Below are positions 17,053 through 24,072 of a stretch of 38,538 nt of DNA, one piece after another; the first letter of the stretch is position 1; each line of letters opens with the position of its first letter. Source of the stretch: an uncultured Lachnospiraceae bacterium (GTDB taxonomy: Bacteria; Bacillota; Clostridia; Lachnospirales; Lachnospiraceae); NCBI GenBank assembly GCA_947625875.1, contig CANQQG010000021.1, forward strand, positions 1 to 38,538, read 5' to 3'. A program made the translations under genes and the position numbers. The notes beneath the pieces were generated by a model that made no database searches, was not told the origin of the DNA, and worked only from the letters and a program-made list of their open reading frames with translations.

Positions 17053-18522
17053 ATGCTGTACATAGGCATTGATTTGGGGACGTCGGCTGTCAAGCTGATT
17101 TTAATGGATGGGAGCGGCGCGATCCAAAAAACTGTTTCAAAGGAGTATCCGCTCTTTTTCCCGCATCCGGGCTGGTCTGAGCAGAAGCCGGAGGACTGGT
17201 ACGGACAGACGGCGGCGGGGCTGAAAGAACTGCTGGCGGATGCGGATAAAAGCCAGGTGGCGGGCATTAGTTTCGGCGGGCAGATGCATGGGCTCGTGAT
17301 TCTGGATGAAAATGACCGGGTTATCCGCCCGGCGATTCTCTGGAACGACGGAAGGACTGCGGAGGAATGCGCATACTTAAATGATGCGGTCGGCAGGGAA
17401 AAGCTCTCAAAGTATACGGCGAATATCGCGTTTACCGGATTTACCGCGCCGAAGCTGCTCTGGCTGAAAAAGCATGAGCCGGAAAATTTTGCAAAGATCA
17501 AAAAGATCATGCTGCCAAAGGATTATATCGCATACCGGCTCACCGGCGTACACTGCACAGACGTCTCGGACGCCTCGGGCATGCTGCTGTTTGACGTGGA
17601 ACACCGCCGCTGGTCGGAGGAAATGTGCGGGATCTGCGGCGTGAAGGAAGAGCAGCTTGCAAAAGTCTTTGAGAGCTATGAGCCGGTCGGGACGGTTCTG
17701 CCTGAGATCGCGGAGGAATTTGGCATCCCGGAGACGACGGTTGTCGCTGCGGGCGCGGGGGATAACGCCGCGGCCGCGGTCGGGACGGGAACGGTCGGAG
17801 ACGGCAGGTGCAATATTTCGCTTGGCACGAGCGGGACGGTTTTTATTTCGTCAGAAAAATTCCGCGTGGATTCCCACAATGCGCTTCACGCATTTGCCCA
17901 TGCAGACGGGCATTACCATCTCATGGGCTGTATGCTCTCGGCGGCTTCCTGCAATATGTGGTGGATGGACGAGATCATTGGTACGGACGATTATGCCGCG
18001 CAACAGCGTGAGATCCGTAATCTCGGGGAAAACCATGTGTATTTCCTGCCGTACTTGATGGGCGAACGTTCGCCGCACAATGATCCGGACGCCAGAGGGA
18101 CGTTTATCGGCATGACGATGGACACGACGAGGGCGGATATGACGCAGGCGGTCTTAGAGGGCGTTGCGTTTGCGCTGCGGGATTCCTTTGAGGTCGCAAA
18201 AGCGCTGGGGATTCGGCCGGAGCGGACAAAGATCTGCGGCGGCGGCGCGAAGAGCCCGCTCTGGAGAAAGATCATTGCAAATGTCCTGAATGTAAAGGTT
18301 GACATGATTGAAAGCGAGCAGGGGCCGGGGCTCGGCGGCGCGATGCTGGCGGCGGTGGCCTGCGGCGAATATGAGAGTGTGGAGGAAGCGGCGGAGAAGA
18401 TCGTAAAGGTTGTGGATACGGAAGAGCCGGATTCCGAACTTGTTGCAAAATATGAAGCGCGTTACCAGCAGTTCCGGGAGATTTATCCTGCCTGCCGGGA
18501 GCTGTTTAAAAAGATCCGCTGA
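17053..18522 (+). CDS. xylB: Xylulokinase
   Basis: A 489-residue FGGY-family kinase that phosphorylates D-xylulose to xylulose 5-phosphate for the pentose phosphate or phosphoketolase pathway. Seen: the first phosphate motif YIGIDLGTSAVK at the N-terminus, the xylulokinase-type substrate loop FGGQMHGLVILD (about residues 75-86), WNDGRT near 100, the catalytic base Asp237 in GAGDNAAAAVGTG, and the C-terminal GGGAKSPLW adenosine motif. Met-His in the substrate loop separates xylulokinases from glycerol and gluconate kinases. AAGGAGG lies just after the GH3 stop and the gap is 10 bases. It marks xylose as the end product of the locus. Confidence 0.95.
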   Translation: MLYIGIDLGTSAVKLILMDGSGAIQKTVSKEYPLFFPHPGWSEQKPEDWYGQTAAGLKELLADADKSQVAGISFGGQMHGLVILDENDRVIRPAILWNDGRTAEECAYLNDAVGREKLSKYTANIAFTGFTAPKLLWLKKHEPENFAKIKKIMLPKDYIAYRLTGVHCTDVSDASGMLLFDVEHRRWSEEMCGICGVKEEQLAKVFESYEPVGTVLPEIAEEFGIPETTVVAAGAGDNAAAAVGTGTVGDGRCNISLGTSGTVFISSEKFRVDSHNALHAFAHADGHYHLMGCMLSAASCNMWWMDEIIGTDDYAAQQREIRNLGENHVYFLPYLMGERSPHNDPDARGTFIGMTMDTTRADMTQAVLEGVAFALRDSFEVAKALGIRPERTKICGGGAKSPLWRKIIANVLNVKVDMIESEQGPGLGGAMLAAVACGEYESVEEAAEKIVKVVDTEEPDSELVAKYEARYQQFREIYPACRELFKKIR

Positions 18523-18587
18523 GCAGGTCAGTTCAGCCGGACTGTGACAATACAAAACCAACCATAAAATTAAGGAGGAGAGAGAAC

Positions 18588-20072
18588 ATGGAGAATTTAC
18601 CAAAAGTAAAAATCGGCATTGTAGCGGTAAGCAGGGACTGTTTCCCGGCGTCTTTGGCGGTCAACCGGAGAAAGGCCCTGACAGAAGCTTACCGGAAGGC
18701 GTATGACGGGACGGATATTTATGAATGTCCGGTCTGCATTATTGAAAGCGAGACGGATATGGTAAAGGCGCTTGCTGACATTAAGGAGCAGGGGTGCAAT
18801 GCGCTTTGCGTTTATCTCGGGAATTTTGGCCCGGAGATTTCGGAAACATTGCTGGCAAAGCATTTTGAAGGCCCGAAAATGTTCGTAGCCGCTGCGGAGG
18901 AGACGCAGGGCGATCTGATCGACGGGCGCGGCGACGCATACTGCGGCATGTTGAATGCGAGCTACAACCTGAAACTCCGCAATGTGAAGGCGTATATTCC
19001 GGAATATCCGGTGGGCGACGCGGAGGACTGCGCAAAGATGATCCATGATTTTGTGCCGATCGCGCGCGCGATCATCGCGCTTTCCGGCCTGAAGATTATT
19101 TCTTTCGGGCCGCGCCCGCTGAATTTCCTGGCCTGCAACGCGCCGATCAAGCAGCTGTATAATCTGGGCGTTGAAATCGAAGAAAATTCAGAGCTGGATT
19201 TATTTGAGGCGTTCCATAAACATGACAACGACCCGCGCATTCCGGATGTCGTAAAGGATATGGAGGCGGAGCTTGGCGGCGGGAACAACAAGCCGGAGAT
19301 CCTGCCAAAATTGGCGCAGTATGAGCTGACGCTGCTCGACTGGGTAGAGGAGCATAAGGGCTACCGTAAGTATGTGGCGATCGCGGGGAAATGCTGGCCG
19401 GCGTTCCAGACGCAGTTTGGCTTTGTGCCATGCTATGTCAACAGCCGCCTGACGGGCAGGGGCATTCCGGTATCGTGCGAGGTGGATATTTACGGATGTC
19501 TGAGTGAGTTTATCGGACAGGCGGTAAGCGACGATATCGTAACGCTGCTTGACATCAATAATTCTGTCCCGAAGGATATGTATAAGGAGTCCATTGAATC
19601 CAAATTTGATTATAAATTTACGGATACTTTTATGGGATTCCACTGCGGCAATACCTGCTCCAGCAAGCTGTCCGCATGCAGCATGAAGAATCAGATGATC
19701 ATGGCGAGAAGCCTGCCGGAAGAAGTGACGCAGGGCACATTAGAGGGCGATATCGTTCCGGGCGACATCACGTTTTACCGTCTGCAGAGTACGGCGGATA
19801 ATATTCTGCGCGCGTATGTGGCGGAGGGCGAGATCCTTCCGGTGGCAACGAAGTCCTTTGGCGGAATCGGCGTGTTTGCAATCCCTGAGATGGGAAGGTT
19901 TTACCGCCACGTATTGATCGAAAAGAATTACCCGCATCATGGCGCGGTCGCTTTCGGGCATTATGGAAAAGAACTTTTTGAGGTATTTAAGTATATCGGC
20001 GTGGATGTGAGCGAGATCGGCTATAACCGGCCTGCCGGCCTCCCTTACCCGACAGAAAATCCGTTTGCATAA
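18588..20072 (+). CDS. L-fucose/L-arabinose isomerase-fold protein, candidate pentose isomerase
   Basis: A 494-residue cytoplasmic protein of the FucI/AraA-like fold. The metal-ligand pattern is recognisable: Glu298 in PVSCEVDIYG and Asp322 in LLDINN, 24 residues apart, the same spacing as the manganese ligands of E. coli FucI. A His in GFHCGNT (near residue 350) may be the third. Annotated relatives are usually called L-fucose/L-arabinose isomerase family protein with no proven substrate. It follows xylulokinase by 65 bases with a strong AAGGAGGAG site and ends at the terminator of the locus. No XylA-type gene is present, so D-xylose to D-xylulose is the most economical role, but L-arabinose from arabinoxylan is also possible. 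Confidence 0.8.
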   Translation: MENLPKVKIGIVAVSRDCFPASLAVNRRKALTEAYRKAYDGTDIYECPVCIIESETDMVKALADIKEQGCNALCVYLGNFGPEISETLLAKHFEGPKMFVAAAEETQGDLIDGRGDAYCGMLNASYNLKLRNVKAYIPEYPVGDAEDCAKMIHDFVPIARAIIALSGLKIISFGPRPLNFLACNAPIKQLYNLGVEIEENSELDLFEAFHKHDNDPRIPDVVKDMEAELGGGNNKPEILPKLAQYELTLLDWVEEHKGYRKYVAIAGKCWPAFQTQFGFVPCYVNSRLTGRGIPVSCEVDIYGCLSEFIGQAVSDDIVTLLDINNSVPKDMYKESIESKFDYKFTDTFMGFHCGNTCSSKLSACSMKNQMIMARSLPEEVTQGTLEGDIVPGDITFYRLQSTADNILRAYVAEGEILPVATKSFGGIGVFAIPEMGRFYRHVLIEKNYPHHGAVAFGHYGKELFEVFKYIGVDVSEIGYNRPAGLPYPTENPFA

Positions 20073-20088
20073 ATCGTGAAACTGATAA

Positions 20089-20133
20089 GGAACTGTGTAA
20101 AGTGCGGGAATGCATTTTGCGCAGTTTCTTTTT
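20089..20133 (+). terminator. Rho-independent terminator of the xylan locus
   Basis: A 17-bp stem (arms 20089-20105 and 20112-20128, with a few G-T pairs) closes a 6-base loop and is followed by five Ts and further T runs. It lies 17 bases after the isomerase stop and marks the end of the catabolic gene train. Confidence 0.9.
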
Positions 20134-20157
20134 GCTGTTTTTGGTTTCAGGCGCCGC

Positions 20158-20186
20158 TTGTATTTGGAGCGCGGAACTGCTAAAAT
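20158..20186 (+). promoter_or_regulatory. Promoter of the XRE/kinase pair
   Basis: TTGTAT (20158-20163), a 17-base spacer and TAAAAT (20181-20186) lie 35 bases before the next ATG. Directly preceded by a terminator, this makes the two-gene unit independent of the xylan genes. Confidence 0.55.
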
Positions 20187-20220
20187 ATTTTTGGTGATAA
20201 AAGCGCGGAGAGGTTAAATT

Positions 20221-20649
20221 ATGGCGATAACGACAGATACGTTAAAGGGCAGGATTTCCCATGCAGACAGTTTTCCGGATGTGATGGAGAAAAACAGCGG
20301 TGAATTTGTAGAAATCTCTGTTTCGGACTATTTAAATGCATTGTGCAGAAAGTGCGGCATCCGGCCGACCGAGGCCATCCGGCGGGCGCATATCGAACGG
20401 ACTTACGGCTATCAGATTTTTAACGGCACAAGAGTCCCTTCGCGGGACAAACTGTTGCAGATCGCGGTCGGGATGGGGCTTTCCCTTGACGACACGCAGG
20501 ATCTGCTTAAAAAATCAGGCAAAAATCCCCTGTATCCGCGGATTAAAAGGGATGCGGCCTGCATGTTTGCGCTCACGCACGGAATGAATACGATGGAAGT
20601 GCAGGAGCTTTTGGCGTCTGTGGATCTGCCGCTGCTCGGAGGGGTATGA
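20221..20649 (+). CDS. XRE/HTH-like protein partnered with a Ser/Thr kinase
   Basis: A 142-residue soluble protein with a Cro/CI-like helix-turn-helix between about residues 38 and 105 (SVSDYLNALCRKCGI, TEAIRRAHIERTYGYQIFNG, PSRDKLLQIAVGMGLSLDDTQ). The recognition-helix region YGYQIFNGTRVPSR resembles XRE proteins of gut clostridia. The C-terminal helix (MNTMEVQELLASVDLPLL) may mediate contact. Its stop overlaps the kinase start by four bases (ATGA), so the two are translationally coupled and almost surely work together. It could be a phosphorylation target of the kinase, a repressor of the pair, or a scaffold. The ribosome site is GGAGAGG. The exact role is not known. Confidence 0.8.
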   Translation: MAITTDTLKGRISHADSFPDVMEKNSGEFVEISVSDYLNALCRKCGIRPTEAIRRAHIERTYGYQIFNGTRVPSRDKLLQIAVGMGLSLDDTQDLLKKSGKNPLYPRIKRDAACMFALTHGMNTMEVQELLASVDLPLLGGV

Positions 20650-22391
20650 TCGTGGGTGTAAAAGAGGATTTTATGGAGAAATTTGATACGGGTTATGAGG
20701 CTGCGCTGCCAAAAGAGCTGTTGGAGCATTATTCCATCATCGAGCGCCTGAACGCCGCGGAATACTGCGATACGCTGCTGGTGCAGAAAAAGGCGGACAG
20801 GACTTTACATGTGGCAAAATGCTATCTGAATGAGGGCGGTTTTGAGACCGGAATTGCGGCTCTGGCCGCAAAAATCGGCAGCCCGTCTGTGCCGCATTAC
20901 GGGGATGAATACAAAAACGAGAGGCGCTGCTGTATCATCCGCGAATATGTAGAGGGGGTCACGCTGACGGAATATGCCAGGACGAATATTCTTTCGCGGG
21001 AGGAGATTGTCCGGATCGCCACGGAGTTGGCAGGAGCCATGAAATTTCTGCATGAATCGGATCCGGTCATCATCCATCGGGACATCAAGCCCGACAATAT
21101 CATCATCCGGGCGGACAAAAGCCTTGTGCTGATCGATTTTGGCATCAGCAGGCTCTATAAGGAGGGCAGCGGATCGGACACCGTTTTCTGCGGCACCAGA
21201 AATTACGCGCCGCCGGAGCAGTACGGTTTTATGCAGACGGATATCCGCTCGGATATTTATTCTTTCGGCGTCGTGCTTTCGTGGCTCCTGACGGGAAAAG
21301 AGGAGCCGATACAAAATCCGCAGTTTACGCTGGAGCGGATCGCCGCGAAAAGCTGCGCTTATGCGCCGGACAGGCGGTATCAGGACGATGCGGCGCTGCT
21401 CAGAGCGCTTCGGAAGACGACGCGGGAATATGTTCGGAAAAGGAAAAAGGGGGTTATAGCGGCGGGAGTCGCCGCCATTTTTCTGGCGCTTGCCGTCGCC
21501 TGTCCGCTTTTTTTGTATCGTGCGCTGCCCTACCGGTTTGAAGAGCCTCTGATTGAGGAGGCCGTGCGGCTGTCGCTGAAGAAACCAAACGGTTTTTTGA
21601 CCAGGCAGGATCTGGGTGACGTCCGCGCGCTGTATATTTTTCAGGATCGGGCGTACGCCGATGAGGACGCCTATTATGCCGCGTTAAACGCATGGTATGC
21701 GACCAGCGAACGGCTTCGCGGGACTACTGCGGGCATAGAGGACCTCGCTTACATGAAAAATCTCCAACACCTCTATCTCAGCGCAACGATAGTGGAGGAT
21801 CTCTCGCCGCTTCGCGGGTTAAAGAAGCTGGAGCGGGTTTGCATGCAGGAAAATAAAATCCGCGATCTTTCGCCGCTGTCCGATAAACCGCTGCTTGAGA
21901 CAGTTTTGCTGATGGGGAATCACATCGGCGATATCGGGCCGGTTCGCACCTGGCCTGCCGTCATGGATCTGAATTTGTCGTATACAAGTAAATGTGACGG
22001 AAGTCCGCTCAAAGGGCTGAACGATCTCCGGGATCTGGAGGTTTTGGCAGGCCCGGATCTGACGGGCTGCCTGGACGGGCTCCACGTCAGCAGGCTGGCG
22101 CTTGGCTGGACCGGACAGATGGATCTGGAGTGCCTTCGCGGGGTATCCGACGTGGGATCGCTGATCATCAGTGACAGCACAATCCGCGACCTGTCCGCCC
22201 TTGCGGGGCGCGAGGACGTCTGGTTTCTGGAAATGAAACACTGCGATATCGATGATCTGTCGCCGCTTTTTACCATGCCAAATCTCAGTGAAGTCGTTGT
22301 GAGCCCTGATATGCGGGAAGATATGAAGGCGCTTGAAACATTGGAAAAGGAATACGGCGAGGCGCTGTTTGAGGTGAAGTATGAGGAGTAA
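20646..22391 (+). CDS. Transmembrane Ser/Thr protein kinase with leucine-rich-repeat ectodomain
   Basis: A 581-residue Hanks-type kinase. The cytoplasmic kinase domain (about residues 30-260) has ATP-binding Lys58 (LHVAKCYL), the catalytic loop HRDIKPDN (144-151), metal-binding DFG at 164-166, and APPE at 188-191. The glycine-rich loop is atypical: the expected GxGxxG is replaced by LNAAEYCDTLLV. A basic stretch and one transmembrane helix (about 269-291) lead to an outside part. That part ends in LRR-like repeats (about 365-560), e.g. LQHLYLSATIVEDLSPLRGL and repeated DLSPL turns. PASTA repeats are absent, so it is not a PrkC-type cell-wall sensor. A second possible ATG at 20673 has its own GAGGA site. 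It probably senses a protein or surface ligand outside the cell and signals through the XRE protein. Confidence 0.9.
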   Translation: MIVGVKEDFMEKFDTGYEAALPKELLEHYSIIERLNAAEYCDTLLVQKKADRTLHVAKCYLNEGGFETGIAALAAKIGSPSVPHYGDEYKNERRCCIIREYVEGVTLTEYARTNILSREEIVRIATELAGAMKFLHESDPVIIHRDIKPDNIIIRADKSLVLIDFGISRLYKEGSGSDTVFCGTRNYAPPEQYGFMQTDIRSDIYSFGVVLSWLLTGKEEPIQNPQFTLERIAAKSCAYAPDRRYQDDAALLRALRKTTREYVRKRKKGVIAAGVAAIFLALAVACPLFLYRALPYRFEEPLIEEAVRLSLKKPNGFLTRQDLGDVRALYIFQDRAYADEDAYYAALNAWYATSERLRGTTAGIEDLAYMKNLQHLYLSATIVEDLSPLRGLKKLERVCMQENKIRDLSPLSDKPLLETVLLMGNHIGDIGPVRTWPAVMDLNLSYTSKCDGSPLKGLNDLRDLEVLAGPDLTGCLDGLHVSRLALGWTGQMDLECLRGVSDVGSLIISDSTIRDLSALAGREDVWFLEMKHCDIDDLSPLFTMPNLSEVVVSPDMREDMKALETLEKEYGEALFEVKYEE

Positions 22392-22439
22392 AAGCGCACG
22401 GTGATTGTATGGACAGGGCGTATGCGTGGAAGAATATCA

Positions 22440-22468
22440 TTGACACATTTTCAGTTTTGGAATATATT
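22440..22468 (+). promoter_or_regulatory. Strong sigma-A promoter before the DUF6088 remnant
   Basis: A perfect TTGACA (22440-22445), 17-base spacer and TATATT (22463-22468) lie 24 bases before the ATG at 22493. It has persisted although the gene behind it is truncated. Confidence 0.75.
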
Positions 22469-22492
22469 CTAAAACGTTAAGGAGACAAGCCT

Positions 22493-22720
22493 ATGCTTTA
22501 TGAGTATATACGGGAACATTATGAAGAAGCAGAACCGATTTTCTTTTCGGACCTGGAACGAAAAGGACGGTCAAAATCAGCGCTGAACCAGCAGCTGAAA
22601 AAGCTCTGCGATCAGGGTTTGCTTATGAAATATGACGCCGGAGTGTACCATATTCCCAAGAAAACGGGCAGGTGCGTGATCATATTTTATTCTAAAGATA
22701 AGCGTTTTTTGTATAATTAA
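22493..22720 (+). pseudogene. Truncated DUF6088 / AbiEi-like antitoxin N-terminus
   Basis: The first 57 or so codons encode a winged-helix start as in DUF6088 proteins (type IV, AbiEi-like antitoxins): LYEYIREHYEEAEPIFFSDL, SALNQQLKKLCDQGLLMKYD, then VYHIPKKT. Intact members run to about 200 residues and continue into a DNA-binding/antitoxin body. Here the family resemblance stops after IPKKT, and a short unrelated tail (GRCVIIFYSKDKRFLYN) ends the frame. The ribosome site AAGGAG and promoter are intact. No AbiEii nucleotidyltransferase toxin follows. The remaining 75-residue wing might still bind DNA, but the simplest reading is a remnant of a mobile-element toxin-antitoxin pair. Family assignment is from memory of the N-terminal motif. 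Confidence 0.6.
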
Positions 22721-22747
22721 AAGATGCGTGTTCCCCGAAAATTCCGG

Positions 22748-22776
22748 TTGACATATTTTAGCGTCTGTCGTAATAT
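22748..22776 (+). promoter_or_regulatory. Strong promoter of the structured leader and PBECR4 gene
   Basis: TTGACA (22748-22753), 17 bases, then TAATAT (22771-22776); an overlapping TATAAT at 22774-22779 gives a 20-base spacing. Transcription would begin near 22785, leaving a leader of about 200 bases before the PBECR4 start. Confidence 0.75.
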
Positions 22777-22799
22777 AATAATAAAGACGGGCAACTTGA

Positions 22800-22966
22800 G
22801 TGTCAGTCAAAGCGTTGATATAAGGCGTTGCGCCAGAGGGCAGTGCCTTACGAGCTTTGAATGGGTTTGACGTTTACCGCATTCTGGATAGACTGCATAT
22901 GCAATTTATGCATAAGCAGTTGAAAGAAAACGTCAGGAAAAGCTCTGCGAAAGCAGGGCTTTTCCT
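22800..22966 (+). ncRNA. Candidate structured leader RNA (three hairpins), class unknown
   Basis: Three hairpins follow one another between a strong promoter and the PBECR4 ribosome site. Hairpin A: TCAAAGC (22807-22813) pairs with GCTTTGA (22854-22860), and inside it TAAGGC (22821-22826) pairs with GCCTTA (22845-22850). Hairpin B: TGACGTTT (22868-22875) pairs with AAACGTCA (22928-22935), enclosing ACTGC...GCAGT (22892-22896 with 22916-22920) and TATGCA/TGCATA. Hairpin C is a terminator-like stem at 22935-22966. No ORF of reasonable length fills this stretch. It could be a riboswitch or attenuator, a regulatory small RNA, or an RNA partner of the neighbouring toxin-like gene. It does not match a class that can be named from memory. 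Confidence 0.5.
22935..22966 (+). terminator. Terminator/attenuator stem before PBECR4
   Basis: AGGAAAAGCTCTGC and GCAGGGCTTTTCCT form a 14-bp stem (one G-T pair) with a GAAA tetraloop, followed by a poor T run (GTTTC). It ends 10 bases before the AAGGAAGAGG ribosome site of the PBECR4 gene, so it could terminate the leader transcript or regulate read-through. Its left arm shares one base with hairpin B, which would allow switching. Confidence 0.6.
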
Positions 22967-22992
22967 GTTTCAAAAAGGAAGAGGTAAGTCTG

Positions 22993-23568
22993 ATGCGTAA
23001 TGTGTATGACTGCGTGGAGGCTTTTGGAAAACTGCTGGATAAAGAATACCATTTAGTGCTGGGAAGAAAAAATAAATCTGTTTCATTACAGATAAATTTT
23101 GACAAAAAAGAGTGTTTCCATCTAATGGGGCTTCAATATCTGACAGACAGGCCAGAGCTGGCTCATGACAGAGGGAAGATATTTGATGCCATAAGGGAAC
23201 GTCGGATAACGGCAGAGCAGATCCAGTCATCTGACCTGTATTACAGAATCGCAGACAGGGTGGATATGCTCCCACTTCTGGAAAGCATGGTTGACAGCAA
23301 TGATACGATATTTAAGTATAACAGGAAGCTCAATGCTTATTCGGTTATCAAAGCGGATTATATTATGAAAAACAATGCAGAAGGAAGAAATATTTTTTTG
23401 TTTCTGACAGGGAACGGAGAGGAAGGAAGATATTTCTGCCGTTCATTTTTCCCACAGGATAAAATGGATTACACAAAGAACCAGGCGTCATGGACTTTGC
23501 TTTATAAGAAGAAAGTGATTCTTTCAACCGGAGAAGAAGAAATACTGTATGACAGGTTAAAAAATTGA
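22993..23568 (+). CDS. PBECR4-domain protein (barnase/EndoU/colicin-E5/RelE-like nuclease fold)
   Basis: A 191-residue protein recognised as a PBECR4-domain protein, a class of predicted RNase-like domains found in phages and integrative elements. Seen: an N-terminal helix-strand unit (YDCVEAFGKLLDKEYHLVLG), the conserved HLMGLQYLTD segment (about residues 37-46), a central helical linker, and C-terminal strands FLFLTGNGEEGRYFCRSFF, WTLLYKK and LYDRLKN. The His in FHLMGLQYL and Arg/Lys in the C-terminal strands are plausible catalytic residues, but this is inference. AAGGAAGAGG precedes the ATG. Its neighbours are a broken antitoxin gene and a structured leader. No intact protein antitoxin is adjacent. 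It may be a toxin-like accessory gene of a mobile element. Confidence 0.7.
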   Translation: MRNVYDCVEAFGKLLDKEYHLVLGRKNKSVSLQINFDKKECFHLMGLQYLTDRPELAHDRGKIFDAIRERRITAEQIQSSDLYYRIADRVDMLPLLESMVDSNDTIFKYNRKLNAYSVIKADYIMKNNAEGRNIFLFLTGNGEEGRYFCRSFFPQDKMDYTKNQASWTLLYKKKVILSTGEEEILYDRLKN

Positions 23569-23646
23569 ATAAGGGATAACGGGATCACAGAGTCTAAGCC
23601 AAAACGGTTCAGGTGCTGTTTTTTGCGCAAAGGGAGGTGAGACAGC

Positions 23647-23730
23647 TTGAATATCTGGAAAGTGGATGATAAGTCAAACCTTCCGGTTCCTGCCATAATC
23701 AATCATATCAATCAGAAAAAAATAAGGTAG
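23647..23730 (+). CDS. Mini-ORF (27 residues), mobile-element-like
   Basis: A TTG start at 23647 follows GGGAGGTGA at a good distance and opens LNIWKVDDKSNLPVPAIINH plus seven residues. The stop is directly followed by a strong terminator at 23736. The combination of an excellent ribosome site and an immediate terminator argues for translation, either as a real small protein or as the 5' end of a gene from a conjugative element whose remainder is lost. No function is known. Confidence 0.35.
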   Translation: MNIWKVDDKSNLPVPAIINHINQKKIR

Positions 23731-23735
23731 CGTTA

Positions 23736-23775
23736 GGGCATATAGAAACCGAAATCTATATGCTCTATTTTTTTT
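23736..23775 (+). terminator. Rho-independent terminator
   Basis: GGGCATATAGA (23736-23746) pairs with TCTATATGCTC (23755-23765) over 11 bp (one G-T pair) and is followed by TATTTTTTTT. It closes transcription from the PBECR4 region. Confidence 0.88.
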
Positions 23776-23792
23776 GCCGTTAAGGAGGAACA

Positions 23793-23867
23793 ATGAGCGA
23801 CAACATCAGACCAACGCCACAGGGCGAACCGAGAAAAAGTGATGAAAAAAGATGTATATGTCCCTGA
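23793..23867 (+). CDS. Mini-ORF (24 residues) with ideal ribosome site
   Basis: AAGGAGGAACA precedes the ATG at 23793, a near-perfect ribosome site. The frame reads MSDNIRPTPQGEPRKSDEKR and four more residues (CICP). Near its end another frame, beginning inside GTGATGAAAAAAGATG, reads KKDVYVPDRMRWL to a stop at 23885. This suggests that a longer gene has suffered a frameshift at the A run near 23845-23850. Either a tiny protein or the broken start of an integrative-element gene; function unknown. Confidence 0.35.
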   Translation: MSDNIRPTPQGEPRKSDEKRCICP

Positions 23868-23947
23868 CAGGATGCGATGGTTGTAATCTGAAAGCATATT
23901 CTGACAGGGGCATACTTTTTATGCGAAAAAACGGATACAGGCCGAAA

Positions 23948-23990
23948 CTTAAGAAAATCTTAAAGGTTTCCCTGCTTGAATCTTCATAAT
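23948..23990 (+). promoter_or_regulatory. Direct repeat and -10 box before the lipoprotein/ABC operon
   Basis: CTTAAG (23948-23953) and CTTAAA (23959-23964) form a direct repeat with an 11-base period, the classic spacing for OmpR/PhoB-family response regulators. A CATAAT -10 box (23985-23990) follows 20 bases later and no good -35 is present, so the repeat may replace it. No two-component genes of that family lie in this window. Confidence 0.4.
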
Positions 23991-24072
23991 TTTTTTGCAA
24001 CAATGTACTCAGGCGGCAGAGCGTTAAAGCAACTGTGGCGGGGCTTTGATAACGCATAATGGGGGATGTCGG

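Noticed and set aside
22735..22992. Considered as a CRISPR-like or toxIN-type repeat array before PBECR4
   Set aside because: The three hairpins differ in sequence and length and there are no tandem direct repeats, so neither a CRISPR array nor a type III toxin-antitoxin repeat RNA is supported.
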